36,206 bases of DNA from positions 23,659-59,864 of the forward strand of contig NZ_GG770539.1 in assembly GCF_000154905.1 (NCBI RefSeq), read 5' to 3'. The notes beneath the pieces are model-generated. The model did no database searches. It worked only from the letters and a program-made list of their open reading frames with translations, and was not told the DNA's origin. Below, piece after piece: positions 1 to 9,720 of the stretch (within the stretch, counting starts at the first letter, position 1; each line of letters opens with the position of its first letter). The position numbers and the translations under genes are program-made. Source of the stretch: Streptomyces sp. SPB074. GTDB taxonomy: Bacteria > Actinomycetota > Actinomycetes > Streptomycetales > Streptomycetaceae.

Positions 1-1330
1 CCGCGACGGCGAGCGCCGCACGACGGACGCGGGGCAGTCGGTGGCGCTCCTCGCTGACGCGCGGGCGACGGCACGGCCGGAGCAGCTTCGCGCCATGGGC
101 CTGAAAAAGGCGGCGGCCGGGCCCACGGAGTGCCCGCCGACGGTGGCCTGCGAGTGGGTGCCCGCGCCCTACGAGGAGTACGGGGACGGCGACTACGGCA
201 ACCACGACCTCGCCGACCGGCCCCACGACCAGTCCGTCGACTCGATCGTCATCCACGACACCGAGGAGACCTGGGACAAGACGCTCGACCTCGTCCAGGA
301 CCCGACGTACCTGGCGTGGCACTACACGATCCGTTCCACGGACGGGCTCATCGCGCAGCACTTCCCGACGAAGGACGTCGGCTGGCACGCGGGCAACTGG
401 TACGTGAACGCGAAGTCGATCGGTATCGAGCACGAGGGCTTCCTCACCGCGCCCGACGCCTGGTTCTCGGAGTCGATGTACCGGTCCTCGGCCCGGCTCG
501 TGAAGTACCTCGCGAAGAAGTACGGCGTCCCGCTCGACCGGCAGCACATCCTCGGCCACGACAACGTGCCCGCGACGACGACGTCCGGGATCCCCGCGAT
601 GCACACCGACCCCGGCCCGTACTGGGACTGGTCGCACTACTTCGCGCTGCTCGGCAAGCCGGTGCGCGCCACGGCGCTGCCGTGGTCGGACATCGTAACG
701 ATCGCGCCCAGGTACGCGTCCAACAAGGCGGTGTACACGGGCTGTTCGGCGGACGATCCGGCGGCGGCGTGCCCGGCCCACGGGTCGAGCGAGCTGTGGC
801 TGCGGCAGTCGCCCTCCGACGACGCCCCGCTCCTCAAGGACGTCGGCCTGCACCCGAAGGGCGAGGACTCCACGACGGGGGTCAACGACGTCGGGGCGCG
901 CGTGTCGAGCGGCCAGCAGTACGTGGTCGCCGCGCGGCACGGCGCGTGGGTGGCGCTCTGGTACAACGGGCAGAAGGGGTGGCTCAGGAACTCGCTGCTC
1001 AAGCCGGTCGCGCTGCCCTCCCACGGGCTCGTGGTGACACCGAAGAAGGGCCGCGCGGACGTGCCGGTGTACGGGCGCGCCTACCCGGAGGCCTCGGCAT
1101 ACCCGGCGGGCATCACGCCGCAGGCGCTGTCCCCGTTCTCGTACAAGCTCCTCGCGGGGCAGCGGAACGTGGCCGGGGGGAAGGTGCGCGGCGAGTACTT
1201 CCACTCGCCGACGTTCGACACGACGGACCACACGGTGGTGCGCGGTACGAACGAGTACTACGAGATCCAGTTCGGGCACCGGGTGGCGTACGTGAACGCC
1301 GCCGACGTGACGGTGTCGCGGGTGCGCTGA
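1..1330 (+). CDS. N-acetylmuramoyl-L-alanine amidase (5' end outside window)
   Basis: Peptidoglycan amidase that would cleave the bond between muramic acid and the stem peptide, probably outside the membrane. The frame is open from base 2, so the true start and any signal peptide lie upstream; an internal GTG at 41 is unlikely to be the start. An Amidase_2 domain covers roughly residues 68-200 counted from base 41. Zinc-ligand regions are visible as VIHDTEE, ILGHDN and MHTDPGP, and SIGIEHEG is a typical core motif. The C-terminal third contains an SH3-like cell-wall-binding segment (GAWVALWYNGQKGWLRNS). The stop codon is followed by a bidirectional hairpin shared with the convergent fucosidase gene. 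Family assignment is confident; the physiological role (cell-wall turnover or spore-related) is inference. Confidence 0.88.
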   Translation, partial: RDGERRTTDAGQSVALLADARATARPEQLRAMGLKKAAAGPTECPPTVACEWVPAPYEEYGDGDYGNHDLADRPHDQSVDSIVIHDTEETWDKTLDLVQDPTYLAWHYTIRSTDGLIAQHFPTKDVGWHAGNWYVNAKSIGIEHEGFLTAPDAWFSESMYRSSARLVKYLAKKYGVPLDRQHILGHDNVPATTTSGIPAMHTDPGPYWDWSHYFALLGKPVRATALPWSDIVTIAPRYASNKAVYTGCSADDPAAACPAHGSSELWLRQSPSDDAPLLKDVGLHPKGEDSTTGVNDVGARVSSGQQYVVAARHGAWVALWYNGQKGWLRNSLLKPVALPSHGLVVTPKKGRADVPVYGRAYPEASAYPAGITPQALSPFSYKLLAGQRNVAGGKVRGEYFHSPTFDTTDHTVVRGTNEYYEIQFGHRVAYVNAADVTVSRVR

Positions 1331-1344
1331 GGTTCCCCGGTGAG

Positions 1345-1376
1345 CGGGGCCGGTCCTTTCGCGGGGGCCGGCCCCG
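1345..1376. terminator. bidirectional hairpin terminator
   Basis: A perfect 9-bp inverted repeat, CGGGGCCGG (1345-1353) and CCGGCCCCG (1368-1376), lies between the convergent amidase and GH95 stop codons. It has no U-tract, as is common in Streptomyces. Confidence 0.6.
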
Positions 1377-1394
1377 TTCGTGTGCCGGGGGCTG

Positions 1395-3767
1395 TCACTG
1401 CCAGGTGTAGGTCTCCCCCGCGACCGCCTTGAAGGTCGTCGTGCCGCCGGGGACGAGGCTGTTGCGGACCGTGAGTTCGCGGGTGCGCGAGGCGGTGAGG
1501 GCGATCCGGGTCGCCTTGCCGCCGGCCCAGGTGACGTCGAGTGTCGCGCCGCCTCTGGCGCGCAGTCCGCGCACCGTGCCGTCGCTCCAGGCGGCGGGGA
1601 GGGCGGGCAGGACGTCGATGACGTCGTGCTGGCTCTGGAGCAGCATCTCGGTGATGCCGCTCGTGGCGCCGAAGTTGCCGTCGATCTGGAACGGGGGGTG
1701 GGTGTCCCAGAGGTTGGCGAGCGTGGAGTTCCTGAGCTGTTCGGCGAGCATGGTGTGGGCGTGGTTCCCGTCGCGCAGCCGCGCCCAGAAGTTGATCTTC
1801 CATGCCTTGGACCAGCCGGTGCCGCCGTCGCCGCGCGCGGTGAGGGAGACCTTCGCGGCCTCGGCCAGCGCGCTGCCGGGCTCGATGGCGCGGCCCGGGT
1901 GCAAGGCGTAGAGGTGGGAGACGTGGCGGTGGTCGTCGGTGCGGCCGTCGAGGTCGGTCTTCCACTCCATGAGCTGTCCCCAGGAGCCGACGCGCAGTCC
2001 GGGGTCGATGCGGTCGAGTGTCTCCTTGAGCCTGCCGCGGAAGGCGGGGTCGTCGCCGAGGGTCTGCGCGGCTTCGAGGGTGTTGGTGAACAGCTCGTGG
2101 ACGATCTGCTGGCTCATCGCGGCGCCCGCGGTGAAGTCGCCGTGTTCGGGGGAGAAACTCGGCGTCACGACAAGGGTGTTGTCGCGGGGGTCGGTGCGCA
2201 GGACGTCGATCCAGAACTCGGCGGCCTCCTTCATGGCCGGGTAGGCGGTGGCGCGAAGGTAGTCGGTGGAGCCGTCGAAGCGGTAGTGCTCGTAGAGCTG
2301 CGAGGTGAGCCAGGCGGCGGCCTCGGGGAACCAGAAGCTGGTCGGCCAGTCGTGGACGCCGGTGAAGCCGAACGGGGTCGTCTCGTCGTGGACGACCCAG
2401 CCCCGGGCGCCGAACATGGACTGGGCGGTGGTGCGGCCCGGTACGCGCAGCGCCTCCACGAAGCGGTCGTAGGGGGCGGTGGTCTCGGCGAGGTTGGTGG
2501 CCTCGGCGGGCCAGTAGTTCATCTGGAGGTTGATGTTGACGTGGTAGTCGGCCGACCAGGGGGGCGTGGTGCTGTTGTTCCAGGCGCCCTGGAGGTTGGC
2601 GGGCAGCGAGCCGGCGCGCGAGGAGGCGATGAGCAGGTAGCGGCCGTACTGGAAGAAGAGCGCTTCCAGGGCGCGGTCGGCGGCGCTGTTCCCGCCGGTG
2701 TACGCCTTGAGCAGGGCGTCCGTGCTCTGGTCGGGCGCGGATTGCTGGCCGAGGTCGAGGACGACGCGGGAGAAGAGCCCGCCGTGGTCGCTCGTGTGGC
2801 GGTCGAGGAGTTCGCGGTAGGGGCGGGCGGCGGCCTGGTTCACGGCGCCGGTGACGCGGTCGTGGGGGTCGGCGCCCCGGTAGCCGGGGTAGGTGTCGGC
2901 GTAGTCGGTGCCGGCCGAGAGGACGAACCAGGCGCTGTCGGCGCCGCTGACGGTGAGGCGGTCGCCGTTCGCGGAGACGGTGCCGCCCTCGCTCAGCAGG
3001 CGGATCTGCGCCTCGAAGCGCATTCCGTTGTCCTGGAGGGCGCCGCGCAAGGTGAGGCGGTCGCCGCTCGCGGTGGCGGTGAAGTCCTGGCGCGGTGAGG
3101 TGTAGCGCAGGCTCAGTTCGACGCTGCCGCCGCGGTCGGCGGTGAAGTGCCCGACGAGGACCTTGTCGGGGTAGGAGGCGAAGACGGTGCGGCGGAAGGT
3201 GGTGCCGTCGTGGGGGTAGGTGACGCCCGCGAGTCCTTGGGCGAGGTCGAGGGTGCGGCTGTAGCCGTTCGCGGAGGCGGGGGCGCCGGCGACGTCGATG
3301 AGGAGGTCGCCGAAGGTCTGGTGGCCGCCGTAGCCGATGCGGGGCTGGCCGAGGCGGGCGGCGGCGTCCTCGGGGGTGATCTTCGTGCGTGCCTCGATGT
3401 CGGCGCGGACGGAGGAGAGGGCGTCGGGGCGGGGGTTCTCCCAGTTACCGTAGCGGTAGCCGGGAGTGCCGGGGCCGCCGGTCCACAGCGTCTTCTCGGC
3501 GAACTGGACGTGCTCGGTGGGCAGGGTGCCGAAGACGCTCGCGCCGAGGGCGCCGTTGCCGACGGGGAGGGACTGGGTCTCCCAGTCGGTGGCGGGGGCC
3601 GTGTAGCGCAGGACGGGCCGGGCGGGATCGGCGGCGCGGGCGCCGGTCCCGGTGGTGGGGGCGGCGCTCGCGGAGGCGGCGGCGAGGGGGGTGGCCCCCG
3701 CCGCGAGGGCGCCCGCGACGCCGAGGACGGACTGCACTGTCGTTCTTCGTGTGGGGCCATGCGACAT
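1395..3767 (-). CDS. secreted GH95 alpha-L-fucosidase-type glycoside hydrolase
   Basis: A 790-residue glycosidase of family GH95, whose characterised members are inverting alpha-1,2-L-fucosidases (some are L-galactosidases). The N-terminus ([19 protein letters not shown]) is a twin-arginine-type signal peptide, so the enzyme is probably exported folded. The N-terminal beta-sandwich begins with the usual [14 protein letters not shown]. Catalytic-site motifs of the family are present: [12 protein letters not shown] (Asn pair that activates the water), PSFSPEHG (general acid Glu) and [13 protein letters not shown]. Length matches full GH95 proteins. It stands alone, convergent with the amidase, with no adjacent sugar transporter or fucose catabolic genes, so export and degradation outside the cell are likely. 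Substrate specificity cannot be decided from the sequence. Confidence 0.92.
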   Translation of the reverse strand: MSHGPTRRTTVQSVLGVAGALAAGATPLAAASASAAPTTGTGARAADPARPVLRYTAPATDWETQSLPVGNGALGASVFGTLPTEHVQFAEKTLWTGGPGTPGYRYGNWENPRPDALSSVRADIEARTKITPEDAAARLGQPRIGYGGHQTFGDLLIDVAGAPASANGYSRTLDLAQGLAGVTYPHDGTTFRRTVFASYPDKVLVGHFTADRGGSVELSLRYTSPRQDFTATASGDRLTLRGALQDNGMRFEAQIRLLSEGGTVSANGDRLTVSGADSAWFVLSAGTDYADTYPGYRGADPHDRVTGAVNQAAARPYRELLDRHTSDHGGLFSRVVLDLGQQSAPDQSTDALLKAYTGGNSAADRALEALFFQYGRYLLIASSRAGSLPANLQGAWNNSTTPPWSADYHVNINLQMNYWPAEATNLAETTAPYDRFVEALRVPGRTTAQSMFGARGWVVHDETTPFGFTGVHDWPTSFWFPEAAAWLTSQLYEHYRFDGSTDYLRATAYPAMKEAAEFWIDVLRTDPRDNTLVVTPSFSPEHGDFTAGAAMSQQIVHELFTNTLEAAQTLGDDPAFRGRLKETLDRIDPGLRVGSWGQLMEWKTDLDGRTDDHRHVSHLYALHPGRAIEPGSALAEAAKVSLTARGDGGTGWSKAWKINFWARLRDGNHAHTMLAEQLRNSTLANLWDTHPPFQIDGNFGATSGITEMLLQSQHDVIDVLPALPAAWSDGTVRGLRARGGATLDVTWAGGKATRIALTASRTRELTVRNSLVPGGTTTFKAVAGETYTWQ

Positions 3768-3949
3768 GCCTCGGGACGCTAGACGGGGCCCCCGTGTTCG
3801 ACAAGAGCGATGACAAACGACACGGAACCCCCGTACGCGCGTGACGAAACCCCCTCAAGAGGAGGAGGTTCCTCCGGCCGGTGGGCAGCGCATTCCGGAC
3901 AGTGCGGGAAGGCCCGCCCGGGAGAGCGGCAGGGGGTCGCGGGGCTCGG

Positions 3950-4450
3950 TCAGCCCTGCTGGAACATCGCGGCGGGCAGCGGCTTGAGGAGCGCGTAGAG
4001 GTCGTCGGTGATGGGGCGGTCCCAGGCGGCGATGGTGACGAGCACGTTGTCGCTGCGGTCGAACTGCACGCAGGAGATACGGCCCTCGGAGAGCTTGAGG
4101 CGGCGCACGATGAGGAGGTTGTCGCCCTGCATGACCGGCATGTCCTCGACGTCCACGACCTCGACGTCCTCGTCGTTCTCCAAGGCCAGGAGGAGTTGCG
4201 CGACCTCGAAAGGGACCTGCTTGTCGGCGAGTTCACGGGCGGGCGAGCCGGCCGGGAGATTGCCGATGATCATGGCGGGTCCGCGGCCGCCGAACAGGTC
4301 GTACTGGAGGAAGACCCCCTGACACGTGCCGTCCTGGGCGGGCAGCAGCCCCGCGACGAGGTTCCCGGGCCAGTCCCCCGGGTCCATGGCCAGGACATCG
4401 AAGTCGGGACCCGCGGGCGTGGCGGGAGTACGGCGGCGGAGGAACGACAT
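3950..4450 (-). CDS. conserved hypothetical protein (acidic, cytosolic)
   Basis: A 166-residue protein with no signal peptide or membrane segment, of a type common in streptomycetes but without a function I can name. I chose the ATG at 4450 (MSFLRRRTPATPAGPDFD) over the longer GTG-initiated frame from 4492, because the extra residues are Arg-rich and look non-coding. The middle carries a strongly acidic patch (ENDEDVEVVDVEDM) before a basic strand (NLLIVRRLKLSEG). The C-terminus (AWDRPITDDLYALLKPLPAAMF) looks like a conserved closing helix. It lies downstream of the universal stress protein gene on the same strand with a gap of about 160 bp, so co-transcription is possible but unproven. Confidence 0.7.
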   Translation of the reverse strand: MSFLRRRTPATPAGPDFDVLAMDPGDWPGNLVAGLLPAQDGTCQGVFLQYDLFGGRGPAMIIGNLPAGSPARELADKQVPFEVAQLLLALENDEDVEVVDVEDMPVMQGDNLLIVRRLKLSEGRISCVQFDRSDNVLVTIAAWDRPITDDLYALLKPLPAAMFQQG

Positions 4451-4609
4451 GCGGCCCATGGTACGTGTCCGGCTTCGGTCACGAGCGGGCACCCCTGCGT
4501 AACCGGGGGCCCGGAGAGGGGGTACGGCGGTGGCGCAAAAGGGATGGTGGGGACGCAGGCGCGCGGGGTGGTCCGAGGGAGGCGCGGGACGGGGCGGGAC
4601 GGCGGCCTC

Positions 4610-5551
4610 TCAGGCAGCCGTGCCCGCTTCCGCCTCGGCCTCCGCCTCGTCCTGGGCGGTGAGCGGGACGACGGCGACGGGGGCGGCGGCGTGCAGCAGG
4701 ACCGCCTGGGTGACGGAGCCGAGGATGCGGGCCGGCTGGAGGAGGCGCCGGCGGTGGCGGCCGACGACGACCAGCTCCGCGCCGCTGGACGCGGCGACGA
4801 GGTGCCCGGCGGCGTCCCCGGCGGCGACGGAGATCAGGGCCTCGACACCGGGGTGGGCCGCGCGGTGCGGATCGAGGTGGTCCTTGGCGAGGCTCAGGCA
4901 CTCGGCCTCGGCCGCCTCCTGGTCCTCGACGGTGGGCGTGTAGTCCCCCACCGCGGTCCAGGCGAGCGTGGGCCAGGGGTAGGCGACGACGATGTGGACG
5001 GCGGCGCCGCGGCGTGCGGCCTCCGTGAAGGCGAAGGTGAGCGTGGAGTCGTCCTTGAGGTCCACGGGCAGGCCCACGACGACGCGCGGCCCCGCCGACA
5101 CCTCGGTCGTGACGTCCTCGGGCACGGCACGCCCCGGCCGGGGCACGACGACGACCGGGCAGGCGGCGTCGCGGGCGGCGGCCATCCCGTTGGAGCCGAG
5201 CAGGAGGCTGGCGAAGCCGCCGCGCCCGCGCGAGCCGAGCACGAGGAGCTGGGCGTCGCCGCCCATCTCGGGCAGCACCGCGTCGGGCGCGCCCTCGATC
5301 GTGACGAACTCCAGGACGGGGAGCTGCTGGCCGCGCCCCTCCAGGTCCGCGCGCAGCCGGTCGAGCACCGGGTCGCCGACCTGCTCGGGCCCGGCGGCGA
5401 GCACCTCGGGCTGCGTCCAGGCCGCGTACTGGCGCACGTGCACGATCCGCAGCACGCTCTCGCGCAGCCGGGCCGCCTCGATCGCCCAGTCCAGGGCGCG
5501 GAGGCTGTCCTCCGAGCCGTCCACGGCCGCTACCACCGGCAGCTCACTCAT
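4610..5551 (-). CDS. tandem universal stress protein (UspA family)
   Basis: A 313-residue protein with two UspA domains in tandem. The first runs from PVVAAVDGSEDSLRALDWA to the ATP-binding-type motif LVLGSRGRGGFASLLLGS; the second from GPRVVVGLPVDLKDDS to LVVVGRHRRRLLQPARILGS. Tandem Usps of this kind bind ATP and are linked to hypoxia and stationary-phase stress in actinobacteria. The second motif is altered (GRHRRR instead of the usual GxRGxGG), so nucleotide binding by domain 2 is doubtful. Start ATG at 5551 has a good ribosome-binding site (GGAACGAGGAC). The same frame stays open upstream through the hydrolase gene. The C-terminal tail is an Ala/Glu repeat (EAEAEAEAG). Confidence 0.88.
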   Translation of the reverse strand: MSELPVVAAVDGSEDSLRALDWAIEAARLRESVLRIVHVRQYAAWTQPEVLAAGPEQVGDPVLDRLRADLEGRGQQLPVLEFVTIEGAPDAVLPEMGGDAQLLVLGSRGRGGFASLLLGSNGMAAARDAACPVVVVPRPGRAVPEDVTTEVSAGPRVVVGLPVDLKDDSTLTFAFTEAARRGAAVHIVVAYPWPTLAWTAVGDYTPTVEDQEAAEAECLSLAKDHLDPHRAAHPGVEALISVAAGDAAGHLVAASSGAELVVVGRHRRRLLQPARILGSVTQAVLLHAAAPVAVVPLTAQDEAEAEAEAGTAA

Positions 5552-5664
5552 GATGTCCTCGTTCCCTGCGCCCGCTTGTCGCCGGGCGCCACTTGAGCCC
5601 CTACAGCTCCAGCCTTCCCCGGTGGAGCGGGATGTGCCAGGGCCGAAAGACCCCACCGCTGGCA

Positions 5665-6475
5665 TCATCCGCCAGCCCTCCCGCCCCCGCATCCGCGCCC
5701 CCCTTCGCGCGGCGCTCAGCCCGCCGGTTCTCGCGCCCGCCCCGTCCGCCGTCCCGTCGGGGTCGTCCGACGTGAGGAACGGCAGGACGTGGGCGAGGAA
5801 GGCGGCGGGGCGCGTGGCGTGGACGTGGTGCCCGGCGGGGACGGTGGCCAGGCGGGCGCGCGGCAGCCGCGCGGCGAGCGCGGCGACGGTGGACTGGTCG
5901 ACGACGCTCGTGGGGCCGCCCGCGAGCACGAGGGCGGGGACGTCCGCGCGGTCCATGCGCTCCCACCAGGCGGGGTCGGGGCGGTTGCGGGGGTGTTCGG
6001 TGGCGAGGACCATCCGCCAGTCGAAGCCGAGCGGGCCCGGGGGCCGTTCGGGGACGGGTCGCGGCGGGGTGAGGGGCAGGGGCGCGGGGACGTCCTCCAG
6101 GACGAGGCGGCGGATCAGCCCGGGGTGCTCCTGGGCGAGGAGGCAGGCGATGACGCCGCCCAGCGAGTGGGCGACGAGGTCCACAGGGGGCAGGGAGAGC
6201 GCGGCGAGGAAGGCGCGGACGTCGTCGCGCAGGAGCGGGAGGGAGTACGTGCCGGGGTATTCGCTCGCGCCGTGGCCGCGCGGGTCGAGCGCGAGGACCC
6301 GCCGGTGGGCGGCGAGGGGGCCGAGGACCGGTGCCCAGTCGGCGGAGGACTCGCCGCGGGCGGGCAGGAGGAGGAGCGGAGGCGCGTCGGCGGGGCCCAT
6401 CTCGCGGTAGGCGAGGGTGACGCCGTTCGCGCGGACGGTGCGGAGCGGGGGCGGCGGGACGGGGTGCGGGTCCAT
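5665..6475 (-). CDS. alpha/beta hydrolase (no stop of its own; frame runs into Usp gene)
   Basis: Alpha/beta-fold hydrolase of about 265 residues. From ATG 6475 it shows the oxyanion region LLLLPARGESSADW, LALDPRGHGASEY, the nucleophile elbow VAHSLGGV (Ser), a lid with WWERMDRADVPALVLAGG, and the catalytic His in VPAGHHVHATRP. The domain ends near HVLPFLTS. In the sequence as given the frame has no stop after this and continues through a low-complexity, Arg/Gly-rich stretch into the universal stress protein. Skipping one G of the six-G run (5698-5703) gives TGA at 5665, the end used here. An extra G would instead give TAG at 5601. No good ribosome-binding site is seen before 6475, so the start is uncertain. 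Substrate unknown. Confidence 0.7.
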
Positions 6476-6613
6476 GGGAGCAGCCTGCCGGACGGGCACG
6501 CCGGGCGGCACGGGCTTCGCGGACGGCGGAAGGCGGCGCGGCGGAACGGGTGCCCGGTGGGCGAGGTGCGCGGCCCAAGGCGTGCCCGGCCTCGCGGGGA
6601 GCACCCGCGTGCG

Positions 6614-7471
6614 TCAGGCGGTGACACGGCGGCCCGGGCGGGCCTCGGGGCCGAGGCGGGCGACTGCGCTGTGGATGTACTTGGGGGGCATCTGCCAGCG
6701 CAGTTCGCCGGGGACGGCGCGCAGCAGGCGCGCGGTGGAGCGCAGGCGGCGGGTGACGACGGCCGGGGGCGGGGCCTCGCGCCCGTAGAGCCGGTGGGCC
6801 CAGGGGGGCAGGGAGCCGTAGGCGAGGTCCGCGACGCGTCGCCAGAGCAGGGCGCGGGCCGGCAGGAGCGGGAAGGGGACGGGCGGGCGGCGCAGGAAGT
6901 CGTCCACGACGCGGGCGTCGGCGCCGACGGCGAGTTCGTCCTTGACGCTGCGGAAGTAGCTGTCGAGCTCCCCGACGGTGGCGGGGACCTGGGCCGGGTC
7001 GAGGCCGACGAGGCGTGCGCCGGTGCGCTGTTCGGCGACGTAGCGGTCGGCGGCCCGGGCGTCGAGGGGGAAGCCGGAGCGGCGCAGGGTGTGAAGGTAG
7101 GAGGAGACCTCGGCGCAGTGGACCCACAGCAGGAGCGCGGGCTCGTCCACGCCGTAGTGTTCGCCGCTCACGGGGTCGGTGGCGCCGAGCCTGCGGTGGA
7201 TGCCGCGCACGTGGGCGGCGGCGCGTTCGGCGGTCGGGGTGTCGGCGTACGTGGTGGCGGCGACGTAGCGGGCGGTGCGGATCAGGCGGCCCCAGGCGTC
7301 CTGGCGGAAGTCGGAGTTCGCCATCACGCCGCGCAGGGTGCGGGGGTGGAGTGCCTGGAGCCACAGGGCGCGGACGCCGGCGATCCACATGGCGGGGTCG
7401 GCGTGGAGCTGCCAGGTCACGGAGCCGGGCCCGTAGAGGCCGGGATCGGGGCGGGGCGGCTGCTCGGTCAC
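6614..7471 (-). CDS. oxygenase MpaB family protein (DUF2236)
   Basis: A 285-residue protein of the MpaB/latex-clearing-protein-like family (formerly DUF2236), whose studied members are b-type haem oxygenases. Visible family features are GLYGPGSVTWQLHADPAMWIAG near the N-terminus, LWLQALHPRTLRGV, the RTARYVAATTYAD segment, and GVDEPALLLWVHC with a conserved His region. Start is GTG at 7471, with GGAGG seven bases upstream; the longer open frame to 7933 lacks coding character. No signal peptide is seen. It is preceded on the same strand by the Cys-rich protein gene with a gap of about 100 bp. Its substrate cannot be read from the sequence. Confidence 0.85.
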   Translation of the reverse strand: MTEQPPRPDPGLYGPGSVTWQLHADPAMWIAGVRALWLQALHPRTLRGVMANSDFRQDAWGRLIRTARYVAATTYADTPTAERAAAHVRGIHRRLGATDPVSGEHYGVDEPALLLWVHCAEVSSYLHTLRRSGFPLDARAADRYVAEQRTGARLVGLDPAQVPATVGELDSYFRSVKDELAVGADARVVDDFLRRPPVPFPLLPARALLWRRVADLAYGSLPPWAHRLYGREAPPPAVVTRRLRSTARLLRAVPGELRWQMPPKYIHSAVARLGPEARPGRRVTA

Positions 7472-7575
7472 GGCGGGACCTCCGGGAGAGTGGTGCGTGC
7501 CTGGGGCGATTGTCTCCCGGACGGGCGGCGGGGGCCGGTGGGGGCTCGCGGAGCGGCGGGGCGGGGGGCCGCGGG

Positions 7576-7983
7576 TCAGTGCGCGGCGAGGGTGGCGAGG
7601 AAGCGGGCGCAGGAGGCGGCGCAGGCGCGGCAGGCGGCGACGGCCTCCTCCGCGCCGGGGAGACCGGCGCAGTGGGCCGCGCAGTCCAGGCACGTGGTGC
7701 GGCACCAGTCGAGGCGGAAGCGGAGTTCGTCGTCCTCGGGGTCCTGGAGGGGTTCGGCGCCCAGGAGCCGCGCGGTGCTGTCGCAGACCTCGACGCAGCG
7801 CAGGGCGCGCAGGACGGCGGGTTCGGCGCCGGGTGTGCCGCAGTGGCGGGCGGTCAGGGTCGCCGCGGCGCGGCAGGAGGCGGCGCAGGCGAAACGATCC
7901 TCCAGATAGCGCACGAGGCGGTCGCGGTCCCACAGGTCCTCGGGTCCTCGCGGGCCGCGGGGCGCGGTGAACGCCTGTGCCAT
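7576..7983 (-). CDS. Cys-rich four-helix-bundle copper-binding-type protein (DUF326-like)
   Basis: A 135-residue protein starting at ATG 7983 after GAGAGGAG. It has about a dozen cysteines arranged in helical pairs: FACAASC, ARHC, LRCVEVC, CRTTCLDCAAHC and ACRACAASC. This resembles the Csp/DUF326 family of cytosolic or exported copper-storage four-helix bundles, in which Cys thiols line the bundle and hold many Cu(I) ions. There is no signal peptide, which would fit a cytosolic (Csp3-like) form. The gene is divergent from the MFS transporter and upstream of the MpaB-type gene. Copper binding is inferred from Cys spacing; binding of another soft metal or a redox role is possible. Confidence 0.75.
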   Translation of the reverse strand: MAQAFTAPRGPRGPEDLWDRDRLVRYLEDRFACAASCRAAATLTARHCGTPGAEPAVLRALRCVEVCDSTARLLGAEPLQDPEDDELRFRLDWCRTTCLDCAAHCAGLPGAEEAVAACRACAASCARFLATLAAH

Positions 7984-8222
7984 GGCGGTCTCCTCTCGGG
8001 CGGCCCCGGCCCCGGGGCGGGCGCGTGCCTCAGGGGGCGGGTTGCCGCGCAGAGCCCGCGCAAACGCGGGCCCGGCGCCCCGAGGCGGACGCCGCACGGG
8101 GACGCGGAGCGGGAGAGGAGTCGCGGCGGGGGCGCCGCGCGGCACAGGGGCCGCGGCGGGAGCGTGCCGCGCGGGCGGCGCGGGAGGTGTGACGGGGCAT
8201 CGGCCGGGAAAGGGTCGTGCGC

Positions 8223-9530
8223 ATGACACACACGTCCCCCCGCTCCCCCGCCGCGCCCGGCTCCCCGTTCCCGCGCGCCCCGCGCCGCCCGGTGCGGCAG
8301 CTCGCCGCGGCCTCCGTCGGCAACGCCGTGGAGTGGTACGACTGGTACGCGTACACCTTCCTCGCCACGTACCTCGCCGACCAGGTCTTCCCCCGGGGCG
8401 CGGACAGCTCGCTGGTGGCGTTGCTCTCCACGTTCGCGGTGTTCGCCGTGGGGTTCTTCATGCGCCCGGTGGGCGGGCTGCTCATGGGCGCGGTCGCCGA
8501 CCGGCGCGGGCGGCGGGCCGCGCTGACGGTGACGATCCTGCTCATGGGCGGATCGAGTCTGCTCGTGGCGATGACTCCGACGTACGCGGCGGCCGGGTTG
8601 TTCGGGCCGGTCGTGCTCGTGCTGGCGCGGCTGCTGCAAGGTCTGTCGGTGGGTGGGGAGTTCGCCGCTTCGACGACGTTCCTGGTGGAATCGGCGGGCC
8701 CCGGCAGGCGCGGTCTCTTCTCCAGTTTCCAGTACGTGTCCACGACGGCCGGGCAGCTCGTCGCCTCCGGGGTCGCCGCGCTGCTCGTGCGGGTGCTGAG
8801 CGAGGGGCGGATGGAGAGCTGGGGGTGGCGGCTGCCGTTCGTGCTCGGGGCGGTGCTGAGCCTGGCCGGGTTCTGGATCAGGCGCGGTGCCGAGGAGACG
8901 CGCGGCGAGGCGGACGCGGCCGGGCGCCCGCCGCTCTTCGAGGCGCTGCGCCGCCATCCGCGCGCCTCGCTCCTGATCGGCGGGATCACGGCGGGCGGCA
9001 CGCTCGCGTACTACACGTGGACCTCGTACCTGCCGACGTACGCGGAACTGAACGCCGGCGCGGCGAAGGGCGACGCGCTGCTCGCCTCGACGCTCGCGCT
9101 CGCGTTCTTCGCGCTGCTCCAGCCGGTGGCCGGGCTGCTCTCGGACCGCTTCGGGCGCCGTCCGCTCCTGCTGTTCTTCGGGCTCGGTTTCGCGCTGCTG
9201 TGCGTGCCGCTGCTGCGGCTGCTCACCGGCTCCTTCGTGTCGTTGCTCCTCGTGAGCTGCGCGGGGATGGTGCTCCTGACGGGGTTCACGTCGGTCTCGG
9301 CGGCGGTGAACGCGGAGGTGTTCCCGGCGCGGGTGCGGGCGGCGGGCATCGGTTTCCCGTACTCGCTGACGGTGGCGCTCTTCGGGGGGACGGCACCGTA
9401 CGTGGGGACGCTCTTCAAGGAGTGGGGCCGGGCCGGGCTCTTCCCCTGGTACGTCGTGGTGCTGTGCCTGGTCTCCTCGGCCGTCTACCTGCGGCTCCCG
9501 GAGACGGCGCACCGACCGCTGGAGCGCTGA
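8223..9530 (+). CDS. MFS transporter, metabolite:H+ symporter (MHS) type
   Basis: A 435-residue membrane protein with the 12-helix plan of the metabolite:H+ symporter branch of the major facilitator superfamily (relatives take up alpha-ketoglutarate, citrate, proline/betaine or shikimate). The MHS signature GNAVEWYDWYAY opens helix 1. The loop 2-3 motif is MRPVGGLLMGAVADRRGRR, and LLQGLSVGGEFAASTTFLVE is typical of helices 4-5. The mirrored motif SDRFGRRPLLLF follows helix 8. Start ATG 8223 is preceded by GGGAAAGGG; a GTG two codons upstream is also possible. It is divergent from the Cys-rich gene. The substrate is probably a small carboxylate or zwitterion, but nothing local identifies it. 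Confidence 0.88.
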   Translation: MTHTSPRSPAAPGSPFPRAPRRPVRQLAAASVGNAVEWYDWYAYTFLATYLADQVFPRGADSSLVALLSTFAVFAVGFFMRPVGGLLMGAVADRRGRRAALTVTILLMGGSSLLVAMTPTYAAAGLFGPVVLVLARLLQGLSVGGEFAASTTFLVESAGPGRRGLFSSFQYVSTTAGQLVASGVAALLVRVLSEGRMESWGWRLPFVLGAVLSLAGFWIRRGAEETRGEADAAGRPPLFEALRRHPRASLLIGGITAGGTLAYYTWTSYLPTYAELNAGAAKGDALLASTLALAFFALLQPVAGLLSDRFGRRPLLLFFGLGFALLCVPLLRLLTGSFVSLLLVSCAGMVLLTGFTSVSAAVNAEVFPARVRAAGIGFPYSLTVALFGGTAPYVGTLFKEWGRAGLFPWYVVVLCLVSSAVYLRLPETAHRPLER

Positions 9531-9720
9531 GCGCGCGGGGGCGCCGGGGCCGGGCCTCTCGCGCGCGGCTACCCGCGCGGCGCCCTCTCCTACCGCCCGC
9601 CGCCGGGCCCGACCCGATCGGCGTCCGCGGACTTGCCGGGTGTCGCGGGGCGCGCGAGCGTCGCAGCGAGGGCCCGGCTCGGCACGCGGGCGTTCCGGCT
9701 CGGACACGGGAGTGGGCACC

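Noticed and set aside
1380..3782. Long open frames on the plus strand opposite the GH95 gene
   Set aside because: They are Gly/Ala/Val/Arg-rich shadows with no domain features; GH95 on the other strand has complete catalytic motifs.
3881..5596. A 571-codon plus-strand frame opposite the hypothetical and stress protein genes
   Set aside because: It is a GC-skew shadow; the minus-strand universal stress protein has two well-formed domains.
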